Program-made: the position numbers and the translations under genes
Assembly (NCBI RefSeq): GCF_004115155.1
Contig: NZ_RDSM01000002.1
Span: forward strand, 1 to 64,000
DNA: 64,000 bases
Source: Granulicella sibirica
GTDB lineage: Bacteria; Acidobacteriota; Terriglobia; Terriglobales; Acidobacteriaceae
Direction: 5' to 3'
The notes under the pieces: model-generated
Database searches by the model: none
What the model was told of the DNA's origin: nothing
The model's input: the letters and a program-made list of their open reading frames with translations, nothing else
In this document: positions 43,452 to 51,275 of the stretch, piece after piece
How the letters are laid out: each line of letters opens with the position of its first letter
How positions within the stretch are numbered: the stretch's first letter is position 1

Positions 43452-45602
43452 TTACCAGACGTGAGCGCAGAAGAGGTTCGACCCCACGTTCCATGCCCGA
43501 GCGAAGAGACTGCGGCGAGCCCCGAAGAGAATAACGTCGCCAGACATGCCAAGCTCCAGCCGCCCGGTCGGATCATCGAGGCGGATGCGGGCGTAGTAAT
43601 ACGTTGGGGCCGCGACGCCCTTCAAGCCGGTATTCGTTGCGAGACCGGGTGGTAATGCGACGGCATCGCCCTCGAGGGCAGGCAGCCTGGCATGCAGTAC
43701 ACCAAATTGCCCCGGCTCGATCAAGGCAACCTCGGCGTTCGGCTGGATGCGATTGAGGGCCGCGGCGGGGATGAAGATACGTGCCACGCGCGAGCCGTAT
43801 TCCGCCACGGTCAAGAGCGGCTCGCCTGAACCCACACTCCGATCCGTCAAGGCTGCAGGGTCCCGCGTGAGAATGACACCATCGGCTGGTGCGCGCACGA
43901 GAAGCGAGGCCTGCGTTCTGCCGGCCAGAGCTTCGGAGCGCAACGCGGCGTCGCGCCCGGAGGCTGCCGATCCCAGGCTGCTATGCGAAAGCTGCGCGTT
44001 GAAGGTTGCAAATCGCGCCGCGTCGCTTTGGGCAGTGGCAGAGGAACGCAGGGAATCGACTGTGACGCTCCTGACCTGCAAGAGCGGTTCTCCCATGCGA
44101 ACCTCCTCGCCTTCATCCACGAAGACCGCGCTGACGGTGCCTTCTTCCGGGGCATGAAGCACCGAGGAGTGCTCCGGCTCGATGACGAACAAGCCGCTTT
44201 CGCGGTCGCGCCGAATGGGCAAAAGAACCAGCGCGAGCAGGATAAGAAGGGAAGCCGTCAGGGCCGGCGTCATCCGCCCTGTGCTTACGTGTTTCGACCA
44301 GACCCGTTTGAGCACCCCGCGCAGCGCGGCGAGGCGAGAATGAAAGACCTTGTAAGCCAGCAACACAGCGGGGATGAGGGCAAACTCGCCAAGCCAGTGC
44401 GATCCTATGTTGTAGGTCAGGCGGACTACGGTCGAAAGGAGTACGTAACTGTAAAGACCGGATAGGAATGCGTAAGCAACGAAAAAGGGCACATGCCCTC
44501 GAGCAACGACTGGAAGCTCCGCGTCCAGACCAAGCAGACCGCGCTGCACCCATCCGGAGAGAAATGCTGTCGAGCGCTCTTTCAGGTCGGGAATCCCAAT
44601 CCACTCTGTCATCAGGTAGTAGCCATCGAACTTGGCCAACGGATTGAGATTGAGGACAATCGCAGCGACTCCAGTCATCAGGATGACCTCGTAGCAGAAA
44701 TTGTGGCCCCATTGTCCGGGTTGCGTATTCAGCCAGACGATCATGGAACTTCCGCAAAAGATGAGCTCGATCCAGATGCCGGCAATGATCGCGTAGGAAC
44801 GATGGCGTCTCGAGGAACACAACCAGATCTCGGTGATATCAACGAAGAATGCCGGGGTGAGATACAGCAGCAGGAAACCCATCTTGTGGACCTGGCCGCC
44901 GAAATGCTTGCAGGTGAGGCCGTGAGCCATCTCATGGAAGAAGCCGATGACAAAAAAGAGCAGCCAGAACTGTGCGAGCTCCGCGAAGCTCTTGCTGGTG
45001 AACGTGTAGAAGAGGACCAGGTCCGGGGCGAAAAAATCCCACCTCGTCACAAAGATGAATGCTTCTACGAAGAAAAGCAGCAGGGCAAGAAGAGTGAATC
45101 CCGAACTGTAGAGGAAGCTGCCGATCTTACCGTCGAGCCAGGTGAGGAAGCCGTCCGGGTCGATGACCGAGAAGCTGATCTGGGCTAGAGCGTTCTTTGT
45201 CGGGCGTCGGGAGAGGCGATTGCGCGGAGCATTCAGCACATCGTTCAGGGCAAAGGTCCGCTCTTGCGCGGATCGATACCAGAAATCGCTCTCCTCAAGA
45301 CTTTCCGCAAGCGTCCGAACCTCCTCTACTGCGACGGTCAAGGAGGTCTGCTGGCTGAAGAGGTCCGCGACCTCATCGTACGTGCGGACGCCGTCGAACA
45401 ACTGCAGCAGTGTCCACTGCACGGGCGGAAACCTGAAGAAGTTGCCACGGCCCCGATGGAAGACGCCGACGACCCGTTCCCCCCCAAGCATCTCCTCGCG
45501 CACCACCAACTCCGGGTCCAGGCATGGCGGACGGCTGATACGTAGTCTTTCCGGGGAAATATCAAGCATCGCGATATTACGCGCCGCCACCAGATTCATC
45601 AT
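43452..45602 (-). CDS. PqqD-like / M50 metalloprotease / HlyD fusion membrane protein
   Basis: A 716-residue protein with three parts. Residues about 28-110 resemble a PqqD-type peptide-recognition domain (RFPPVQWTLLQLFDGVRTYD). Residues about 160-465 are a polytopic site-2-type protease with zinc motif HEMAHG at 223-228 and the second motif NLNPLAKFDGYY at 318-329. Residues about 480-700 form a biotinyl-lipoyl/HlyD adaptor (APEEGTVSAVFVDEGEEVRM; LVRAPADGVILTRDP). YydH-type M50 proteins act on ribosomal peptides; this protein adds a periplasmic adaptor. Its start overlaps the lipoprotein adaptor stop by four bases. It converges on the small peptide gene. Confidence 0.86.
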   Translation of the reverse strand: MMNLVAARNIAMLDISPERLRISRPPCLDPELVVREEMLGGERVVGVFHRGRGNFFRFPPVQWTLLQLFDGVRTYDEVADLFSQQTSLTVAVEEVRTLAESLEESDFWYRSAQERTFALNDVLNAPRNRLSRRPTKNALAQISFSVIDPDGFLTWLDGKIGSFLYSSGFTLLALLLFFVEAFIFVTRWDFFAPDLVLFYTFTSKSFAELAQFWLLFFVIGFFHEMAHGLTCKHFGGQVHKMGFLLLYLTPAFFVDITEIWLCSSRRHRSYAIIAGIWIELIFCGSSMIVWLNTQPGQWGHNFCYEVILMTGVAAIVLNLNPLAKFDGYYLMTEWIGIPDLKERSTAFLSGWVQRGLLGLDAELPVVARGHVPFFVAYAFLSGLYSYVLLSTVVRLTYNIGSHWLGEFALIPAVLLAYKVFHSRLAALRGVLKRVWSKHVSTGRMTPALTASLLILLALVLLPIRRDRESGLFVIEPEHSSVLHAPEEGTVSAVFVDEGEEVRMGEPLLQVRSVTVDSLRSSATAQSDAARFATFNAQLSHSSLGSAASGRDAALRSEALAGRTQASLLVRAPADGVILTRDPAALTDRSVGSGEPLLTVAEYGSRVARIFIPAAALNRIQPNAEVALIEPGQFGVLHARLPALEGDAVALPPGLATNTGLKGVAAPTYYYARIRLDDPTGRLELGMSGDVILFGARRSLFARAWNVGSNLFCAHVW

Positions 45603-46543
45603 GGCGCTCTCGTCTTTGCGGCAGCGGAACTCCCGAGCGTCACCTGCATGGACATGCCCGGTTTCAGCAGGACAGACGCATGCGCGATGGAGCCAATCAC
45701 CTGCACGCTGTCGCTGGCCGGATCGACGACCGGACTGACGCGGAGGATGCGCGCCGCCTGATGCAGGTCCGGATATCCGGGAGTTGTGAGATCGAGCGGA
45801 GCACCCACCGAGTATGCCGCCATGGCGGATTCCGGAACGGTAAACAGGATGCGCAGCGGAGCCTCTGCGGTCACCCAGAAGAGCACATCGCCCGTCTTCA
45901 CCTCCTGTGCGAGCCTGAGGGACTGTCGACCTACGACCCCATCAAACGGCGCGACGATGTGGCACTGGTCCAGTTGCAGCTCCGCGTATTTCAGGTCAGC
46001 CTCCGCAGCCAGCGCATCGGCGCGATAGCGTGCAATCTCGGCCGTCACTTCCTCGAGCCTGAACCTGACGTGCTCCCATGCCTCTTGGCTTACGATGTTC
46101 ACCGCCCGTAGCTCGTCGGAGCGGCGCAGGTCCGCGGCATCCATCTTCTCTTCAGCCTGCAATTCCAGCACCCTGGCCCGCACCGACGCCAACTTGGCAT
46201 TTTGCGACTCGACAGTCGCCTGCAGCACGCGACTGTCGAGCGACGCCAGCAACTGCCCGCGCCTCACGTGGTCCCCAATCTCCACCGCGATGCCGGCGAC
46301 GCGGCCATCGCGCTCCGCGGCAACATCCGATTGCTGCTCGGCGACCAGCGGTCCTGTCGTTTTGAATGGCGCCGCCTCGGTCACGCCGGCCTCCGTCACA
46401 GTAGAAGGCATCGGACGCTCCGGTAATGCGGACGTGGATATTACGGCCGCCGCCGCGACGGGGTGGGACTCACATCCACTCAGCAGCGCTGGCGCCAAGA
46501 AAGCGACTGCAAGGACTAAAGAGGAACGACGAGAAAGAAACAT
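45599..46543 (-). CDS. RND/HlyD-type periplasmic adaptor lipoprotein
   Basis: A 314-residue membrane fusion protein. The lipobox LAPALLSGC at about residues 17-25 indicates an inner-membrane-anchored lipoprotein. The lipoyl halves (AERDGRVAGIAVEIGDHVRR; CHIVAPFDGVVGRQ) flank an alpha-hairpin, followed by a beta-barrel (PLRILFTVPESAMAAYSVGA). The ATG at 46543, 5 bases behind the previous stop and with a GGTGAGG site, is preferred to the frame start at 46639. No RND pump gene is beside it: its partner appears to be the M50/HlyD protein with which it overlaps by ATGA. Confidence 0.88.
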   Translation of the reverse strand: MFLSRRSSLVLAVAFLAPALLSGCESHPVAAAAVISTSALPERPMPSTVTEAGVTEAAPFKTTGPLVAEQQSDVAAERDGRVAGIAVEIGDHVRRGQLLASLDSRVLQATVESQNAKLASVRARVLELQAEEKMDAADLRRSDELRAVNIVSQEAWEHVRFRLEEVTAEIARYRADALAAEADLKYAELQLDQCHIVAPFDGVVGRQSLRLAQEVKTGDVLFWVTAEAPLRILFTVPESAMAAYSVGAPLDLTTPGYPDLHQAARILRVSPVVDPASDSVQVIGSIAHASVLLKPGMSMQVTLGSSAAAKTRAP

Positions 46544-46548
46544 AGGCC

Positions 46549-48006
46549 TCACCAACCAAACCAATTCCACAACGTTTGCCAGATCCACAACGCGGGCCGC
46601 CGCAGCAGCACGTACCCTGCGGGCCGGTATCCAACCCATACCTTTGCCTGTCCCGTCATTCCCGCGCGCAGGACAGCATCGGGATTAGGCAGCGGAACCC
46701 GTGCGGCAAAGGTGCGTTCTCCATCGCCGGCCTGCGCCTGCGCACTGACGAGCCCGACGCGGCCGCGCCATAACCTCTGCGGATAGCTGTCGAGCTTGAT
46801 GACCGCTCCTTCACCGGAGCGGAGTTGCGACACATTGGCTTGGGGAATGGCGATATCAACCACTGCCGCCGAGAGGTCGAGCACCTCGGCAAAGCTATCG
46901 CCCGCAGCAAGGTGCTTGCCGGCAGCATTCTCAATGGAGGGCGTCATGACGACGCCGGTGATGGGCGAGCGAAGCTGTGCGCTCTGTATGCGGTCGCGGG
47001 CGCGATCTGCTTCCGCTCGAAGATACTCCACCTGGGCACGATCCGCTCCGGCCTGCGCCGCGCCACGGGCGAGATCCGCCTGCATGGTCAGCATCGCATT
47101 ATGGAAGCGGGCTTCGGCTGCGGCGAGATCGGTGCGCCACTGGAGGTCATTCATCGACGCGATCACCTGCCCTGCTTCGACGTGCTGTCCTTCTCGCGCG
47201 AAAACAGTGGTGATGTTGCCGTCGACGGGAGCGGCCAGCGTCACGATATGCTGCGCGCCGACCGTGGCCTCACCCGTCAATCGCATCGGCAGCGGACAGC
47301 AGGCAAGGAAAAGCGCTCCCGCGATTGCTCCAGCCGCAAAGCCGGTACGCCGATTTCTGCTGGTGCGCAGGAGCGCCCGCTTTCCCCTGACCAGAAATTC
47401 GAGCAGGCCGATCATTGGCAACTCGCGATAGCTGATGGCATGGCGGAGCGCGACGGTCGCCTGCCCACCGAGGATCTGGATGATCTCGGTATGTGCGAGG
47501 CTGAAAGACTCCGGGTCGGCACTTTCGTACAAAAGCAGCCCGACGCGCCCATCGTCATCTCGGAGCGGAAAGGCAAGAAGCCCGCGGTAACCGGTCGCTG
47601 TACAGTATGCGGCCACCATATCGGGAAGGTCTCCCTCAGCACCCCTTTCGTGCTGCCGAAAATGGAGAACCTCGGCTTTGTCGGAGAGCCAGCCGATGAG
47701 TTCGGAGAGTTCTTTGACCTTTGTATCCCCATACGGAAGGCTGGTCCGTCCCGACACTGCCTTCAACCGCAGCTTGCCGCGATGGTCCAGTGAGAGCGAG
47801 CACCGCTCGAAGGGCAAAACCCTCTGCTGGCTGTTGACGATAATCTGCGACACTCGATCGAGGCGCAGCGTTGACGTCATCTGCGTACTGACCTGCATCA
47901 ACTCCTCGAGAACCTCGGCTTTTCGCCCGGCGACCCTATGACCAGCACGCCCCAGGACATCGCTGACGGTCTTTGGAGAGGGTGTGGAAGAGCTCTTCCT
48001 CTTCAT
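46549..48006 (-). CDS. GAF-HlyD membrane adaptor protein
   Basis: 485 residues in the open frame. A GAF domain (about 35-195: QIIVNSQQRVLPFERCSLSL; GLLAFPLRDDDGRVGLLLYE) precedes one transmembrane helix (about 222-245: AAGAIAGALFLACCPLPM), then a HlyD/lipoyl adaptor (LAAPVDGNITTVFAREGQHV; QLRSPITGVVMTP) and a barrel. A cytoplasmic sensor joined to a periplasmic adaptor is unusual. The ATG at 48006 has no ribosome site and lies inside the preceding GAF gene. The text around TVSDVLGRAGHRVAG continues that GAF protein by a +1 shift, so both frames may be one gene. Confidence 0.82.
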   Translation of the reverse strand: MKRKSSSTPSPKTVSDVLGRAGHRVAGRKAEVLEELMQVSTQMTSTLRLDRVSQIIVNSQQRVLPFERCSLSLDHRGKLRLKAVSGRTSLPYGDTKVKELSELIGWLSDKAEVLHFRQHERGAEGDLPDMVAAYCTATGYRGLLAFPLRDDDGRVGLLLYESADPESFSLAHTEIIQILGGQATVALRHAISYRELPMIGLLEFLVRGKRALLRTSRNRRTGFAAGAIAGALFLACCPLPMRLTGEATVGAQHIVTLAAPVDGNITTVFAREGQHVEAGQVIASMNDLQWRTDLAAAEARFHNAMLTMQADLARGAAQAGADRAQVEYLRAEADRARDRIQSAQLRSPITGVVMTPSIENAAGKHLAAGDSFAEVLDLSAAVVDIAIPQANVSQLRSGEGAVIKLDSYPQRLWRGRVGLVSAQAQAGDGERTFAARVPLPNPDAVLRAGMTGQAKVWVGYRPAGYVLLRRPALWIWQTLWNWFGW

Positions 48007-48556
48007 GCCGGAAGGGTTCCCCGGAGATCGGATTTACCGCCTCCAGGACACCGATCTCGGCGTCGTCTTGAATGAGCGGCACAAGCATTGCCGTGAAGAT
48101 CGGCGGACTACCTTCCCGATGACGTCCCTGCAGCCGTGGGTCGGCTGGATCGGTAATCCGTAAGGAAACGCCAGTCTCCGCCATATCAACCACGTACCCC
48201 GTGCCCGGCGCTTGCTGCATGCCGGTGCTCACGGAGGAGTCGACGCCGGCCGATGACACCACGGTCAAAACATCGTTGTCGAAGAGCCAGACATGTACAG
48301 CCTGGCACTCCAGCGTGAGTCTCACTTTCTCGGGAATTAGCTGCAAGAGTGCGTCGAGCTCAAGCGGAACGTGCAGGGAGGCTTCGAAGTTGTAAAGTAA
48401 TGTCATCCGATGCAACGCGCGGCGCAACGCCAACGTTTCTTTTTCGCGTGATGCCTGATCAGCGATGCCTGCTTGTTCTTCCGGGACTTCCGCGTAGAGG
48501 AGCGGGGTGTCCCCATTTCGGCCATTGGCCCAGGAAGTGACAGAGTTGCCCATCAT
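47936..48556 (-). CDS. GAF-domain protein (possible first half of a GAF-GAF-HlyD protein)
   Basis: About 206 residues with one GAF domain (ALHRMTLLYNFEASLHVPLE; CQAVHVWLFDNDVLTVVSSA; AMLVPLIQDDAEIGVLEAVN) ending at EEEELFHTLSK. After that Lys the frame reads DRQRCPGACWS and stops, whereas the +1 frame continues smoothly as TVSDVLG into the GAF-HlyD protein. The overlap is 71 bases. Start is uncertain: ATG at 48556 or TTG at 48604. It is the first gene of the operon; the region to 48773 is shared with a divergent wHTH/PD40 gene. Confidence 0.72.
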   Translation of the reverse strand: MMGNSVTSWANGRNGDTPLLYAEVPEEQAGIADQASREKETLALRRALHRMTLLYNFEASLHVPLELDALLQLIPEKVRLTLECQAVHVWLFDNDVLTVVSSAGVDSSVSTGMQQAPGTGYVVDMAETGVSLRITDPADPRLQGRHREGSPPIFTAMLVPLIQDDAEIGVLEAVNPISGEPFRHEEEELFHTLSKDRQRCPGACWS

Positions 48557-48772
48557 GTGGCAGTGTGACCCCAGTTCGTTTCGCTTGTCGACAGACCGCC
48601 CCAACCACAGGAGGTCTCTCTGAAAACACTTGGAGCGATCCTAGAGACATCCATCCGCAATGCCACCAAAATTCGGCCTAAAATCGACATAACCGTCTAA
48701 GCCATTTATTGCCAGTTATTTACCTTCGAATATGAGACTGACGGAGCACACTTTGAACTCTGAACACCTTCC

Positions 48773-51193
48773 ATGGCTATGACGGTTAATTTGAAAAAGG
48801 TTCGCTTCGGGTCCTTTCAATTCGACCCACGGCGACAAGAGTTGCGGAAACACGGCTACAGGATTCGAATGTCCGCGTCACAGATTCGGCTATTGAACCT
48901 GTTCATAGAGCGTCCCGGCGACTTGATCAGCCGGGAAGACATCAGCGCGCGGCTCTGGGTCGACACCCGCAACATAGACGTCGCCACAGGTATCAACACG
49001 GCGATCAATCGCCTTCGAAGCCATCTTGATGATTCGCCGGAAGCGCCCGCCTACATCGAAACCGTCATCGGCCTCGGCTATCGATTCATCGCAGTCCTCG
49101 AAGACGATGCTGCACCGGAACCTGCTCCCCACAGCGTGGCGCCAGCAGGTGGCGATCTCTTGGTAGCGGGCTCTCACACCTTATTGATGGTGGCGGAACC
49201 TTCAGGAGGTGACAGCCTCGACCTTCGAATCCCGAAGAGCGAGATCGCCGAGGCCATGAGCCAGCAGACCGAAGTTTTCTTCCCGGCAAACGCGTCTGCC
49301 AAGGCTTTGCCTCTACCAGAGTGGATCGGTTCGGCGCCTGCAGTTACAAAGGCTTTCGCTCGAAGCCGCCAATGGAAGTTGATTCTCGCCGTGGCTGGCA
49401 TTCTCTTGATTGGCGTTGCAGGCTGGGTTGCTTTCACGCGATTCACCACATGGCGGCCGATGGCGCAGTCACCTAGCGCGGACATTCCCTCCAGCAGGAA
49501 CGGGGCTGGGCTGAATCCGGTCACATCGCAGGGAAAAGCCGACCCGGTTTCATCCGCCGCAGTATCGCCGGACGGAACAAGAGTGGCTTACGGCAATCAT
49601 GCCGGCGTCCTGGTCCACAGCTTCGGAGGCAGCGATGAGTTGCTTGCCTCCCGGCCCGCTTTCGAGGTGAGCCGCATCTCGTGGTCTCCGGATAGCAAAC
49701 AACTCCTTGTAAGTGGAACCGATGGATCGACAGGTCGGCATCAGGTCTGGCGCGTGCCACTGGTTGGAAGCTATCCCCGTCTCATGATCTCCGATGCCGA
49801 TCTCGCGACGTTTTCGGCGGATGGTATTTCGATCGCTTACACTCGCGAGCACGACACGGAAGTTTGGGTCGCTGCTGCGGACGGCCGGAACCCACGCAAA
49901 GTGGAAAGCGATGCCACCGGAAGTTTTCCATACCTCCTCTGGGCATTCTCGGGAGACCATCTGCTCCTCGATCACATCCATGCCGCACCGCCATCTGGTC
50001 TCGGGCTGACGTCGACGACTGCTTCGCTGCCACCTCATGGCGAAGAGTTCTATGAATCGGTCGACTCGCAATCAGGAGCCCTGTTGGACCGGGAGGCGGA
50101 TACCACCTTCCGCTCTGGCTACGTTCTCCGAGATGGGAGTGTCTACTTTGCCGTCGCTGATGCGGTGAGCCCAGTCGCCGGCCAGACACGCCTGATGAGG
50201 GTTCTGACCGATCCCAAGACGGGACGCTTCTTGGAGAAGCCAAAGGTTGCGGACAGCTTTGGAGGGTACGGCAGGAGCCTCTCGGCATCTGCCGACGGTA
50301 AGAGGCTCGCACTCGTGCTGCAGCGATCGTTTGTCGACACCTTTGTTGCAGACGTGCGCCGTCCCGGCCCAACGCTTTCAGGAGTCAGGGAGCTCTCGAA
50401 CAAGAACGTCGAGAGTTATCCGCATGCTTGGACTCCAGACGGGTCAGCGGTACTGATGGAAGACGCATCGCTTGGCAGATGGGCCATCTTCGCTCACCCT
50501 CTCGACGGATCACCAGCCTATCTGATTGCCAAAACGGATGACTCGGCTGTCTTGCCGCAACTGACACCAGACTCACGCTGGGTCATGTTTCTTCAGTTCA
50601 GTCCAAACGCGCCAACCGCGAATGCCATCTTACGAGCTCCTGCGATCGGTGGCGTTGCGGAAATCGTCCCGACCACAGGGAAACTGGGAGATTTCAGTTG
50701 CTCCGTGCAGCCCGGTGGAACCTGCGTGGTCCGAGAGTCGCTAGGCAACTCGGAATTGGTGTACTACGCCCTGGACCCGCTGAAAGGCATGGGACAGGAA
50801 CTCGCGCGCACACCATGGCACGCGATTCTGCTTGGTGACTGGGGTGTTTCTCCGGACGGATCCACGGTCGCAGTCGTCGATCACGATACGGTCCATCCAG
50901 GCGTAAAACTTCTTCGCTTGGGTACCTCTCCTTTGCAGGCCCGCGATATTCCCCTGGCGGGATTTGGCACACCTCTTGGAGCGGGGTGGGCTGCCGATGG
51001 CCGTTCGCTGTATGTGCAATGCAGGACAGATGATGGCTTCCAATTGCTCGACTTGGACCTGCGTGGAGCAGCAAAGGTCCTGCGCAAGAGTACGGTGCCT
51101 CTCTGGGCCATCCCCTCACGCGATGGCAAAAAAATTGCTTTCCCAGGTTACTCAACGAGCGACAACGTGTGGACTCAGGAACTCTCTCCCTAG
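48773..51193 (+). CDS. CadC-like membrane wHTH protein with PD40 propeller
   Basis: An 806-residue protein. An OmpR/CadC-type winged helix (about 5-112: FGSFQFDPRRQELRKHGYRI; SREDISARLWVDTR; IETVIGLGYRFIAV) is followed by a linker, a transmembrane helix (about 201-223: LILAVAGILLIGVAGWVAF) and a periplasmic TolB/WD40-like propeller with repeated S-PDG-R motifs (AVSPDGTRVAYG, SWSPDSKQLLVSG, TPDSRWVMFLQF, GVSPDGSTVAVVD). This layout, common in Acidobacteriota, suggests a one-component regulator sensing the periplasm. It diverges from the GAF/HlyD/M50 operon and may control it. Confidence 0.9.
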   Translation: MAMTVNLKKVRFGSFQFDPRRQELRKHGYRIRMSASQIRLLNLFIERPGDLISREDISARLWVDTRNIDVATGINTAINRLRSHLDDSPEAPAYIETVIGLGYRFIAVLEDDAAPEPAPHSVAPAGGDLLVAGSHTLLMVAEPSGGDSLDLRIPKSEIAEAMSQQTEVFFPANASAKALPLPEWIGSAPAVTKAFARSRQWKLILAVAGILLIGVAGWVAFTRFTTWRPMAQSPSADIPSSRNGAGLNPVTSQGKADPVSSAAVSPDGTRVAYGNHAGVLVHSFGGSDELLASRPAFEVSRISWSPDSKQLLVSGTDGSTGRHQVWRVPLVGSYPRLMISDADLATFSADGISIAYTREHDTEVWVAAADGRNPRKVESDATGSFPYLLWAFSGDHLLLDHIHAAPPSGLGLTSTTASLPPHGEEFYESVDSQSGALLDREADTTFRSGYVLRDGSVYFAVADAVSPVAGQTRLMRVLTDPKTGRFLEKPKVADSFGGYGRSLSASADGKRLALVLQRSFVDTFVADVRRPGPTLSGVRELSNKNVESYPHAWTPDGSAVLMEDASLGRWAIFAHPLDGSPAYLIAKTDDSAVLPQLTPDSRWVMFLQFSPNAPTANAILRAPAIGGVAEIVPTTGKLGDFSCSVQPGGTCVVRESLGNSELVYYALDPLKGMGQELARTPWHAILLGDWGVSPDGSTVAVVDHDTVHPGVKLLRLGTSPLQARDIPLAGFGTPLGAGWAADGRSLYVQCRTDDGFQLLDLDLRGAAKVLRKSTVPLWAIPSRDGKKIAFPGYSTSDNVWTQELSP

Positions 51194-51275
51194 TGCTCCG
51201 TCGCGGTAAGTAATGTTCTGTGCCGCGGATGCCCCGCTGGGCGTAACTCTCCGTGGCTGGCTTGTGAAACCGTTG

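Noticed and set aside
48705..48735. Possible sigma-54 promoter in front of the GAF/HlyD operon
   Set aside because: On the minus strand a GG...GC pair at the right spacing exists, but both conserved blocks are otherwise mismatched.
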